6,836 bases of DNA from an uncultured Lachnospiraceae bacterium (GTDB taxonomy: Bacteria > Bacillota > Clostridia > Lachnospirales > Lachnospiraceae), in assembly GCA_949346185.1 (NCBI GenBank), contig CASGVX010000115.1, forward strand, positions 1 through 6,836, read 5' to 3'. Within the stretch, counting starts at the first letter, position 1. Each line of letters starts with the position of its first letter. The position numbers and the translations under genes are program-made. The notes beneath the pieces were generated by a model, which ran no database searches, was not told the origin of the DNA, and was given only the letters and a program-made list of their open reading frames with translations. Below, in pieces: positions 1 through 5,510 of the stretch.

Positions 1-156
1 ATAAGCATTCCGATTGGTCACCGTCAGCTTCGCTTCCCTTCCGAAAAAGCGGAAAAAAAGGGAGGAGGCAGGAAAGATGAACTCCGGTCTTTCCAGATTG
101 CGATCATCAATCCTGCCCGAAAACATGAGAAATCTATGTGCCAAACTTACTCTCAT
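1..156 (-). CDS. Partial SGNH/CE2-like carbohydrate acetyl esterase, N-terminal 52 residues
   Basis: Reading the minus strand from an ATG at 156 gives 52 codons open to the left edge; a TAG lies six codons upstream of the ATG. The segment with FSGRIDD at residues 12-18, ERPEFIFPASS near 22-32 and FFRFFGREAKLTVTN near 34-48 resembles the N-terminal beta-sandwich of CE2 acetyl esterases, whose pattern is roughly GR-D, an aromatic/GSS turn, then F-F-G and a T-V strand. CE2 enzymes remove acetyl groups from mannan or xylan oligosaccharides, which suits the phosphorylase operon. There is no signal peptide, so a cytoplasmic enzyme is likely. The SGNH catalytic part lies outside the window. Only a weak AGGG precedes the ATG, and an internal ATG at 126 is an alternative start. 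The family call rests on a short pattern and is tentative; the reading frame is more secure. Confidence 0.6.
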   Translation of the reverse strand, partial: MRVSLAHRFLMFSGRIDDRNLERPEFIFPASSLFFRFFGREAKLTVTNRNAY

Positions 157-183
157 ACGCAATCCCTGCACCGCCTATGGCAT

Positions 184-225
184 CATCTCCATATCTACAT
201 TTCCAAATCTACATTTCCAAATCTA
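184..225. repeat. Three-unit 14-bp tandem repeat in an intergenic spacer
   Basis: Units start at 184, 198 and 212. The units at 198-211 and 212-225 are identical (CATTTCCAAATCTA); the unit at 184-197 differs at a few positions (CATCTCCATATCTA). The array sits in the 136-bp spacer between the GH130_1 stop and the esterase start, so it would be in the untranslated part of the mRNA. It probably arose by slippage; no function is evident. Confidence 0.8.
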
Positions 226-292
226 TATCCGTATTTCTCTTTCTGCAATTCCATCTGCAGCCATCCACTTCCCCATGGGATAGACGCCATCG

Positions 293-1471
293 CTAGAAAC
301 CCTCACTCTCAAGCAGTTCCAAATTCTCCCCAATCATCTGGCAGCGCTGCTTTACGCAATCCGCACTGCGCAGGGGATCCTTGGGCGTGTGAAACAAATA
401 ATCCTCCAACTTGCCGATGGTAGTGGTGGCCACATGCATCCTAGTATCGCTGGATGCGTAATAGATGTACACATCGCCGTTTTCCCTGGCAATGGCCCCG
501 TTGGTAAATACCACGTTGGACACATCCCCCACCCGCTCATCGCCAAAGGGCACCAGAAATACCCCAGAGGGCTCTGCAATCACCTGATCCGGCTTCTCCA
601 AATCCGTGGCGTACACATATAGGACGTACCGCAGTCCCGCCGCAGTATTTCTCACACCATGGGAAATGTGAATCCAGCATTTCTTTCCCCGAATCGGCAC
701 GGCACCGGCACCGTTTTTTGCCTCGGTGAGGGTATGGTACACCCGTTCACTGATAATCTTTTCCTCATCAATCACTGCATGGGCAATATCCTCGCAAAGG
801 CCGAAGCCAATACCTCCGCCGCTTCCCGTCTCGATAAAGCCATCCATGGGTCTGGTGTAAAAAGCATACTTCCCATCCACAAATTCCGGGTGCAGCACCA
901 CATTCCTCTGCTGGGGCGAGCGAAGCGTGGTCAGATTATCCAACCACTCCCAGTTCTTCAAATCCTTCGTCCTCACGATGCCCGCCTGCGCCACTGCCGC
1001 AGACAAGTCACTGCTTTCTCTATCCTTGCTCTCCGAGCAGAACACGCCATAAATCCATCCGTCTTCGTGCTGGGTCAGACGCATGTCGTACACATTTGTC
1101 TCCTCCTGGCAAGTATCTGGCAGCTGTACCGGATAATCCCAGAAATGGAATCCATCCACGCCAGATTCGCTCTCAGCCACCGCAAAGAATGACTTTCTGT
1201 CATTTCCTTCCACCCGCACCACCAGATAATATTTTCCATCCAGATAGATGGCGCCAGAATTCATCACCGCATTGATGCCCAGACGCTCCATGAAATACGG
1301 GTTGCTCTCCTCATCCAAGTCATAACGCCAATGCACCGGGGCAAACTCCCTAGTCAGTATGGGATACTGGTACCTGTCATAGATTCCATTATAAAAACCA
1401 CTCTTCTGATTCTTCCTGGCAACCAGCCTCTCCACCTTTGCCTGTTCCACAAAATACTGTCTATGCAACAT
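293..1471 (-). CDS. GH130_1 4-O-beta-D-mannosyl-D-glucose phosphorylase (EC 2.4.1.281)
   Basis: This cytoplasmic phosphorylase splits beta-mannosyl-1,4-glucose with inorganic phosphate into mannose-1-phosphate and glucose, the last step of phosphorolytic mannan breakdown. The 392-residue length fits the GH130 subfamily 1 enzymes (R. albus RaMP1, Bacteroides fragilis BfMGP). Visible family landmarks are MNSGAIYLDGKYYLVVRVEG at 70-89, NVYDMRL at 126-132, RNVVLHPEFVDGKYAFYTRP at 189-208, HGVRN at 271-275, RVGDVSN at 313-319 and YYASSDTRMHVA at 337-348. Asp129 in YDMRL aligns with the catalytic proton donor Asp131 of BfMGP. There is no signal peptide. The ATG at 1471 is supported by AGGAGG eight bases upstream. 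The gene follows the epimerase gene by 148 bp and precedes the esterase. Its substrate is the epimerase product, which supports the specificity; confidence in family and activity is high. Confidence 0.93.
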   Translation of the reverse strand: MLHRQYFVEQAKVERLVARKNQKSGFYNGIYDRYQYPILTREFAPVHWRYDLDEESNPYFMERLGINAVMNSGAIYLDGKYYLVVRVEGNDRKSFFAVAESESGVDGFHFWDYPVQLPDTCQEETNVYDMRLTQHEDGWIYGVFCSESKDRESSDLSAAVAQAGIVRTKDLKNWEWLDNLTTLRSPQQRNVVLHPEFVDGKYAFYTRPMDGFIETGSGGGIGFGLCEDIAHAVIDEEKIISERVYHTLTEAKNGAGAVPIRGKKCWIHISHGVRNTAAGLRYVLYVYATDLEKPDQVIAEPSGVFLVPFGDERVGDVSNVVFTNGAIARENGDVYIYYASSDTRMHVATTTIGKLEDYLFHTPKDPLRSADCVKQRCQMIGENLELLESEGF

Positions 1472-1584
1472 TTTTCCATCCTCCTATGCCTATCCGCACC
1501 ACAGCGTCCAAGCACATTTCTATCTAATTGCTACTATTATCATAGAATACCGCATGCCGCATCACTGGTATCAGCCATGCCTCC

Positions 1585-1610
1585 TTGCTGATTTTGCCAG
1601 ATGCCAGCAA
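1585..1610 (-). other. Weak hairpin just downstream of the epimerase gene
   Basis: TTGCTG at 1585-1590 and CAGCAA at 1605-1610 are perfect inverted arms around a 14-base loop. They start about ten bases after the epimerase stop in the direction of transcription. No U-run follows on the minus strand, so it does not look like an intrinsic terminator. It could mark an mRNA end or processing site, or be chance. Confidence 0.25.
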
Positions 1611-1619
1611 TACAGCACA

Positions 1620-2792
1620 CTAGCCGAGCTGCTCCATTCTCTTAATGACCTCTATGCACATCCGACCATTATGGTAAGGGCATTTCCAAGGTTCCACAAT
1701 GGATCTCTCCACCGGATTCTTATCCTCGTCCACCGACCAGAACCACTCCGACCCCTCCCGATGGTCAATCATGTATTCCCTTACATACCGCCAGATATCT
1801 TCTGCTGCCCGGAGATATTCCTCGTGCTCCGGGGATTTCTGATACCCATTGACAAAGCCCACGATGCCCTCTGCCTGCACCCACCAGACCCTAGTGGCAT
1901 CCACCACGCCATTCTCTGCCTCATTCACCAAGGAATGGTCAATATAAGCCCGGTCATAGATATTCTTCGTAATGGTTCTGGTAATGGGATGCAATTTCTT
2001 CTGGTAAGCTTCATCTCCCAGAACTTCCAAGCCCCTGTCCACCAGCCATGCCGTCTCGATATCATGGCCATAGGAATACAAATCAATCAGGGGATGCCAA
2101 GTCTTGTCAAAAAACACCTCCTGCCTGCCCTCTCTCTCGTTGTAAACCCGCTCTGCCACGATATCCAGCATCCATCGGAGATTATCTGCCACTTTCTCCT
2201 CCCTAGTCACCCGATATAATTCCGTATACGCTTCAAACACATGGAGAAGGGTATTCATTGTCTTTTCTGCAATCACGTTATTCTCCGACAGCTTGTCGTT
2301 CACCACTGGCCCGAACCGCACATCAAAGGCCTCCAGATACCCGCAGGCATCCTTGCACTTTTCCTCGATGATGCGATACAGCTCCCATGCCAGCCTCAAT
2401 GCCTCCTCATCTCCGGAGGCATCATAATAAGAAGATAACGCATAGATGGCAAAGGCCTGATTGTAGGTATGCTTGGTGGCGTCCAGAGGCCTCCCGTCAT
2501 AGGCGAGAGACCAGTAGACCCCGCCAAACTCCCTGTCCAAGCAATGCTCCTTCAAGAAAGCATAAGCGTGGGAAGCCGTCGCCAGCAAATCCTCCCTCTC
2601 CAGAAGCAGATAGGCGTTTGAAAAGAACCAGAGAATCCGGCTGTTCAATATACATCCCTTTTCCGCCTTTTTATCTAACGTCAATTCATATTTCAACTCT
2701 CCACAAAACCCGCCATAGGTATCATCCTGCAGTTTCTGCCAAAAGGGAATCAGCCCTTCCGTCAGTTCTTCCCTGATTTCTTCCACAAACAT
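1620..2792 (-). CDS. Cellobiose/mannobiose 2-epimerase (AGE superfamily, EC 5.1.3.11)
   Basis: This cytoplasmic enzyme epimerises the reducing-end sugar of beta-1,4 disaccharides. In this pathway it turns mannobiose into mannosyl-glucose for the GH130_1 enzyme. The protein is an (alpha/alpha)6-barrel of 390 residues, the usual length for the R. albus enzyme. I place the start at the ATG at 2792 rather than at 2846. An AGAGGG motif lies about seven bases upstream, and with this start the key residues fall on the R. albus numbering as I recall it: Arg52 (NSRILW), His184 (LLHVFEAY), His243 and Glu246 (YSYGHDIE), Trp304 and Glu308 (RVWWVQAE), His374 (CPYHNGRMC). His243 and His374 are the catalytic acid/base pair. 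The longer start would add an 18-residue basic extension absent from relatives. The gene lies between the two phosphorylases and is very probably cotranscribed with them. Confidence 0.94.
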   Translation of the reverse strand: MFVEEIREELTEGLIPFWQKLQDDTYGGFCGELKYELTLDKKAEKGCILNSRILWFFSNAYLLLEREDLLATASHAYAFLKEHCLDREFGGVYWSLAYDGRPLDATKHTYNQAFAIYALSSYYDASGDEEALRLAWELYRIIEEKCKDACGYLEAFDVRFGPVVNDKLSENNVIAEKTMNTLLHVFEAYTELYRVTREEKVADNLRWMLDIVAERVYNEREGRQEVFFDKTWHPLIDLYSYGHDIETAWLVDRGLEVLGDEAYQKKLHPITRTITKNIYDRAYIDHSLVNEAENGVVDATRVWWVQAEGIVGFVNGYQKSPEHEEYLRAAEDIWRYVREYMIDHREGSEWFWSVDEDKNPVERSIVEPWKCPYHNGRMCIEVIKRMEQLG

Positions 2793-2804
2793 TCCTATCC
2801 CTCT
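2793..2804 (-). promoter_or_regulatory. Ribosome binding site that sets the epimerase start
   Basis: The minus strand just above the ATG at 2792 is purine-rich and contains AGAGGG about seven bases from the start codon. It lies inside the reading frame that would open at the upstream ATG at 2846, and it is the main sequence reason for choosing the shorter protein. Confidence 0.55.
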
Positions 2805-2815
2805 TCTCTCTCTTC

Positions 2816-2871
2816 TTCCAAGCCGCTTCCCAACATACCGAATCATTTAATACGTTCTTCATGGCTTGGAA
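2816..2871. repeat. 9-bp perfect inverted repeat in the epimerase leader
   Basis: TTCCAAGCC at 2816-2824 and GGCTTGGAA at 2863-2871 are exact reverse complements separated by 38 bases. The pair fills the spacer between the mannooligosaccharide phosphorylase stop (2887) and the epimerase ribosome binding site. In the transcript it could close a stem just above the binding site. No T-run follows on either strand, so it is not an intrinsic terminator. Confidence 0.5.
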
Positions 2872-2886
2872 ATACTTCTCACAACT

Positions 2887-3912
2887 CTATCGAATCCCAA
2901 TCTCCGTATCCGTCACAGACACTTCGCTGTTCTCTTTGATATACTTCACCACTTCTTCCACTCTTGTGAAGGCAAGCCCCACATAGGTATCCGCCGCACC
3001 ATAATAAATGGCAATCCTTCCGCTCTCCCCGTCATGAATGGTGGCGCAGGGGAATGTGACATTGGGCACGAAGCCTCTCTCCTCATACCACTCCTCCGGC
3101 GTAAGCAAAAAAGTCTTGCAGCGATATTTCACCACGGAGGGATTGTCAATATCCAGAATGGCTCCGCCGATGCTGTACACGTACCCATTGCAGGTTCCCG
3201 TCACCCCGTGGTAGAATAAAAGCCATCCCTCCGAAGTCTCAATAGGTGCCGCACCACCGCCAATCTTCACATTCTCCCACCAGTTCTCGCTGCCGCCCAT
3301 CACATGGCGATGCCTGCCCCAGTACACCATATCCGGACTCTCTGACAGAAAGATATCCCCGAAGGGCGTATGCCCGCTGTCGCTAGGCCTGGACAGGAGA
3401 AGGAATTTATCATTCACCTTCCTAGGAAACAGCACCGCATTCCTGTTAAATGGAATAAAGGGATTTTCCATGCGGATAAAGGTATTGAAATCCGTCGTCT
3501 TTGCCATTCCAATGGACGCCCCGTAGAAATCCTGGCACCAGATGATATAATAGGCATCCTCCACCTTTACCAGCCGGGGGTCATAGGCATATTTGGGCAT
3601 GAAGTCATTTCCAGCCTCATCCTTGAAAGCAATCTTCTCCCGGTCAAACTCCCAGTGAATGCCATCCCGGCTTCTTCCCAGATAGATAAAGGGGATGCCA
3701 TTGGTCTGCTCTCCCCGGAACACGCCGATAAAACCACCCTCATAAGGAATCACCGCACTGTTGAAAATGCGGGCAATCCCCTCTGCCGGATTCCTGTCAA
3801 TCACAGGATTTTCCTCATATCTCCACACCGGCATCCAATCTTTCGCCCCGGCCGGCCTCTCCTGCCATGGCATATTGGGCACATTTGGTCCGATAATTTT
3901 TACTTCGCTCAT
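2887..3912 (-). CDS. GH130_2 beta-1,4-mannooligosaccharide phosphorylase (EC 2.4.1.319)
   Basis: The enzyme removes the non-reducing mannose of beta-1,4-mannooligosaccharides as mannose-1-phosphate, shortening imported chains in the cytoplasm. The 341 residues match the shorter GH130 type (R. albus RaMP2). Landmarks are NMPWQERP at 13-20, VWRYEENPVI at 29-38, FNSAVIPYEGGFIGVFRGE at 50-68, the catalytic Asp111 in YAYDPRLV at 108-115, PFNRNAVLFPRKVNDKF at 154-170, SRPSDSGHTPFGDIFLSESP at 174-193, WLLFYHGV at 230-237, NVTFPCA at 284-290 and IYYGAADTYVGLA at 302-314. AGGAGG lies six bases above the ATG at 3912, and only 17 bases separate it from the upstream permease stop, so transcription is shared with the transporter genes. 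Subfamily 2 also contains enzymes acting on other mannosides, but the neighbours favour mannooligosaccharides. Confidence 0.9.
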   Translation of the reverse strand: MSEVKIIGPNVPNMPWQERPAGAKDWMPVWRYEENPVIDRNPAEGIARIFNSAVIPYEGGFIGVFRGEQTNGIPFIYLGRSRDGIHWEFDREKIAFKDEAGNDFMPKYAYDPRLVKVEDAYYIIWCQDFYGASIGMAKTTDFNTFIRMENPFIPFNRNAVLFPRKVNDKFLLLSRPSDSGHTPFGDIFLSESPDMVYWGRHRHVMGGSENWWENVKIGGGAAPIETSEGWLLFYHGVTGTCNGYVYSIGGAILDIDNPSVVKYRCKTFLLTPEEWYEERGFVPNVTFPCATIHDGESGRIAIYYGAADTYVGLAFTRVEEVVKYIKENSEVSVTDTEIGIR

Positions 3913-3929
3913 AATTTACCTCCTAATTC

Positions 3930-4790
3930 TTAACCTTTCACCGCCCCCTGGGTCAGTCCGCTATAAATCTGCTTCTGACACAGAATGAAGATAATCAGCG
4001 CAGGCAGCATGGTGATAATCACGCCGGCACAGATATAGTTGTACTGGCTGCCCATGGGCCCAGTAAACTTGAACAGGGATGTCGCCACCGTGACATCCCT
4101 GTTTTTATCCTGAAGATACATGTTCGCCATGTAGTATTCGTTGTACACGCTCACGCCCTTCAAAATCATCACGGTCACAATCGCCGGCTTCAACAGCGGG
4201 AACAGGATGCGGAAAAAAACGCCAAAATAGGTACACCCATCCATAATTGCAGATTCATCCAGAGACTTGGGAATATTCTCAAAAAACTGAATGAATATGT
4301 AGATGGAGATGACATCCGTACCGCACATGAGCACCATATATCCCGGCAGACTGTTAATCCATCCCAGCGAATACATAACCTGATATACCGATACCTGCAT
4401 AGCGATACCGGGCAACAGAGACGCCACTAGGAACAAATTGCGAATCAACCCATTCCCAAAGAATTTAAAGCGGTCTAACACATAGGCCAGCATGGAGCCC
4501 GTCAGGATGGAGCCAATCAGCACCACCACCAGAATCATGGCAGAGTTGCGGAACGCCAGCCCCATATTCGCTGATTTCCATGCCTGGATAAAATTCTCAA
4601 AATACGTCCAGCTCTTAGGCAAATCCATGACATTGGAAGATGCATATTCCTCCGGCGACTTAAAGGCAGTAATCACGCACACCGCCATGGGCAATACCGC
4701 AATAAACCCACCTAGCAGAAGCGTCAGATACTTCAATACCGTAATGACAATCCTCTTCACTTTCTTGGTCCAATATATTTCCGTCGTCAT
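3930..4790 (-). CDS. Carbohydrate ABC transporter permease, MalG type
   Basis: This is the second inner-membrane subunit of a CUT1-type sugar importer, expected to carry mannooligosaccharides with a lipoprotein binding protein and a MalF-type partner. The 286 residues hold about six hydrophobic spans, roughly at 16-40, 84-105, 115-140, 148-170, 200-215 and 252-272. The EAA loop that contacts the ATPase is visible at 179-203: E179, A181 and G185 keep the canonical spacing and FP at 197-198 ends the motif. The C-terminus GLTQGAVKG is typical for MalG-like permeases. GGGAGG sits eight bases above the ATG at 4790. That ATG overlaps the TGA of the MalF-type remnant as ATGA, so translation was originally coupled. 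This gene is intact, but both of its partners upstream are broken in this window, so the transporter may not work as encoded here. Confidence 0.92.
   Translation of the reverse strand: MTTEIYWTKKVKRIVITVLKYLTLLLGGFIAVLPMAVCVITAFKSPEEYASSNVMDLPKSWTYFENFIQAWKSANMGLAFRNSAMILVVVLIGSILTGSMLAYVLDRFKFFGNGLIRNLFLVASLLPGIAMQVSVYQVMYSLGWINSLPGYMVLMCGTDVISIYIFIQFFENIPKSLDESAIMDGCTYFGVFFRILFPLLKPAIVTVMILKGVSVYNEYYMANMYLQDKNRDVTVATSLFKFTGPMGSQYNYICAGVIITMLPALIIFILCQKQIYSGLTQGAVKG
4074..4106 (+). terminator. Antisense intrinsic-terminator-like hairpin inside the permease gene
   Basis: On the plus strand, CAGGGATGTC (4074-4083) and GACATCCCTG (4092-4101) form a perfect 10-bp stem with an 8-base loop, followed by TTTTT at 4102-4106. 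This has the form of a rho-independent terminator for transcription running antisense to the permease. It lies within codons for the NRDVTVATSLF segment (residues 230-240), so part of it is constrained by protein sequence. The sense mRNA can fold the same stem, but the U-run then lies on the wrong side. Confidence 0.4.
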
Positions 4791-4945
4791 ATGCCTGCAC
4801 CTCCCTTCGCTGCACCCGACTGCACAGCCTGCGCCATCGCTTTCTGCTTTTCCAGCTTCTTACGCTTCCTCACGGTGCGGATGGCTTCCCCATCTCCATC
4901 GCCGAAGAAATACTTAAATGCCACTTTCTGCAAAATCGTAGCAAT
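4787..4945 (-). pseudogene. C-terminal remnant of a MalF-type ABC permease gene
   Basis: Reading back from the TGA at 4787-4789, an open frame encodes a 52-residue tail: IATILQKVAFKYFFGDGDGE, then AIRTVRKRKKLEKQKA, then a short Ala/Gly-rich end. The motif QKVAFKYFFGDGDGE is what I expect at the end of the last membrane span and cytosolic tail of the first permease in Clostridia CUT1 operons, which are about 300 residues long. All earlier spans and the EAA loop are missing. To its right the sequence switches at about 4943-4950 into the solute-binding protein gene in another frame, so no start codon or ribosome binding site remains. The stop overlaps the next permease start as ATGA, the usual order for these genes. 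The remnant identity is inferred from the motif and the position. Confidence 0.8.
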
Positions 4946-5218
4946 ACTCGATGTTCACATTGGGATAATCTTTCTGAAACTCCTCCACATATTTCTTGAA
5001 AGTCGTATCAATCAAATCCGTTCTGTTGGTAACGAATTTCAGATCAGCCTTGATATCCTTGTGATCCTCCCCCAGGTTAATCTGTTCGATGGTCACTCCC
5101 AAAGCTTCGTTCTTCTTTCCATCCTTTTTTGACCTCCCGAACCGCAGCCCACCATAGAAAATGCCATGGCCACTGACAATGTTACCGCTGCTACTTTTTT
5201 CAATATGCGATTTCTCAT
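4944..5218 (-). pseudogene. Truncated, frameshifted sugar-binding lipoprotein gene (ABC importer)
   Basis: The start at 5218 follows an AAGGAGG eight bases upstream. It encodes a lipoprotein signal peptide (basic MRNRILKK, a hydrophobic stretch, then SMVGC with the lipidated Cys25, then GSGG). The frame then breaks: as written it ends at a TGA at 5093-5095 after 41 codons. Adding one A to the A6 run at 5125-5130 (minus-strand reading) restores GQKKDGKKNEALGVTIEQIN, followed by ADLKFVTNRTDLIDTTFKKY and FQKDYPNVNIEY, the usual N-terminus of a CUT1 sugar-binding protein. After about 92 codons homology stops and the sequence enters permease DNA out of frame, reaching TAA at 4914-4916 after a few unrelated codons. 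A full protein would be about 430-450 residues, so some 80% is missing. From context the ligand would be mannooligosaccharides. Confidence 0.85.
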
Positions 5219-5230
5219 ACTGTTGTCCTC

Positions 5231-5282
5231 CTTTAATATTTTGCTTAATTTTAAATTGCTATAACTTTAATATTTTGCTTAA
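5231..5282. repeat. 18-bp direct repeat pair upstream of the binding-protein gene
   Basis: CTTTAATATTTTGCTTAA occurs at 5231-5248 and again, identically, at 5265-5282, a 34-bp period with 16 bases between copies. The copy nearer the gene abuts the ribosome binding site, and the farther copy overlaps the candidate -10 region. The arrangement would suit two binding sites for a regulator, but the sequence is AT-rich and could be a simple duplication. Confidence 0.75.
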
Positions 5283-5292
5283 ATTTCGTCAA
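5264..5292 (-). promoter_or_regulatory. Candidate sigma-A promoter for the transporter/mannan operon
   Basis: On the minus strand, TTGACG (5292-5287) and TAAAGT (5269-5264) are spaced by 17 bases, a reasonable -35/-10 pair (five and four of six consensus matches). Initiation would fall about 40 bases above the start codon at 5218. A perfect TATAAT also occurs at 5350-5345 on this strand but has no -35 partner. The call is a consensus match only. Confidence 0.45.
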
Positions 5293-5326
5293 GTATTTTT
5301 AAGTAATCCTTTACCATTTCTACATA

Positions 5327-5358
5327 TTGCACATTTTATTATGGATTATATTGTGCAA
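5327..5358. promoter_or_regulatory. Inverted repeat TTGCACA-N18-TGTGCAA, possible operator
   Basis: The 7-bp arms at 5327-5333 and 5352-5358 are perfect reverse complements in the middle of the divergent gap, upstream of the transporter promoter and of the yesL promoter. Arm centres are 25 bp apart, which could suit a regulator contacting two sites on one DNA face. LacI-family operators are usually contiguous palindromes with a central CG, which this is not, so assignment to the neighbouring regulator is uncertain. Confidence 0.4.
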
Positions 5359-5394
5359 AATTGCTAAATAAACTCTGTGATTTGTTTGATCTCT

Positions 5395-5424
5395 TTGATT
5401 AAATACTTAATTTAATTAGATAAT
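5395..5424 (+). promoter_or_regulatory. Candidate sigma-A promoter for the yesL-like gene
   Basis: TTGATT at 5395-5400 and GATAAT at 5419-5424 are separated by 18 bases (four and five of six consensus matches). They would give a leader of about 80 bases. A weaker alternative is a TTGCAA near 5437 with an extended TGA-TACTCT element 16 bases later. The region is so AT-rich that chance matches are likely. Confidence 0.35.
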
Positions 5425-5482
5425 TTAATTCATCTATTGCAATCATAATGATTTGTGATACTCTATAGTTAGTAATTTAATT
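5408..5482. repeat. Three copies of TAATTTAATT in the yesL leader
   Basis: Identical 10-mers occur at 5408-5417, 5421-5430 and 5473-5482. The first two flank or overlap the candidate -10 element. In DNA this AT-rich they may be low-complexity noise rather than binding sites. Confidence 0.4.
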
Positions 5483-5510
5483 AATGTTTTAAGTTAAAGG
5501 AGGCAATGCC

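Noticed and set aside
14..423. Plus-strand open frames of 89 and 95 codons
   Set aside because: They lie antisense to the esterase start, the spacer and the GH130_1 end, have no ribosome binding site and no recognisable domain.
1540..1578. Twelve-codon minus-strand frame preceded by AAGGAGG, a possible leader peptide
   Set aside because: The Shine-Dalgarno sequence is only one base from the ATG, too close for efficient initiation, and the peptide has no recognisable feature.
1554..2219. 221-codon plus-strand open frame
   Set aside because: It mirrors the epimerase coding strand, is rich in Pro, His and Ile as antisense frames are, and has no ribosome binding site.
2793..2846. N-terminal 18-residue extension of the epimerase from the ATG at 2846
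   Set aside because: The internal ATG at 2792 has a better-placed ribosome binding site and gives residue numbers matching the R. albus enzyme; the extension is basic and low in complexity.
3370..3933. 187-codon plus-strand open frame
   Set aside because: Antisense shadow of the mannooligosaccharide phosphorylase, which has full family motifs.
4930..4960. Insertion sequence or transposon scar at the binding-protein/permease junction
   Set aside because: No terminal inverted repeats, target duplication or transposase remnant are visible; the join is clean.
4914..5102. A 62-codon small protein read as an independent gene from a TTG
   Set aside because: Its body is the mature N-terminus of a sugar-binding protein in the frame disrupted upstream, and its end is permease DNA read out of frame. 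It is a pseudogene fragment.
5219..5510. CRISPR array, tRNA or riboswitch in the AT-rich gap
   Set aside because: Only one pair of 18-bp repeats and short AT-rich repeats are present, with no regular spacers, no tRNA-like arms and no recognised aptamer motif.
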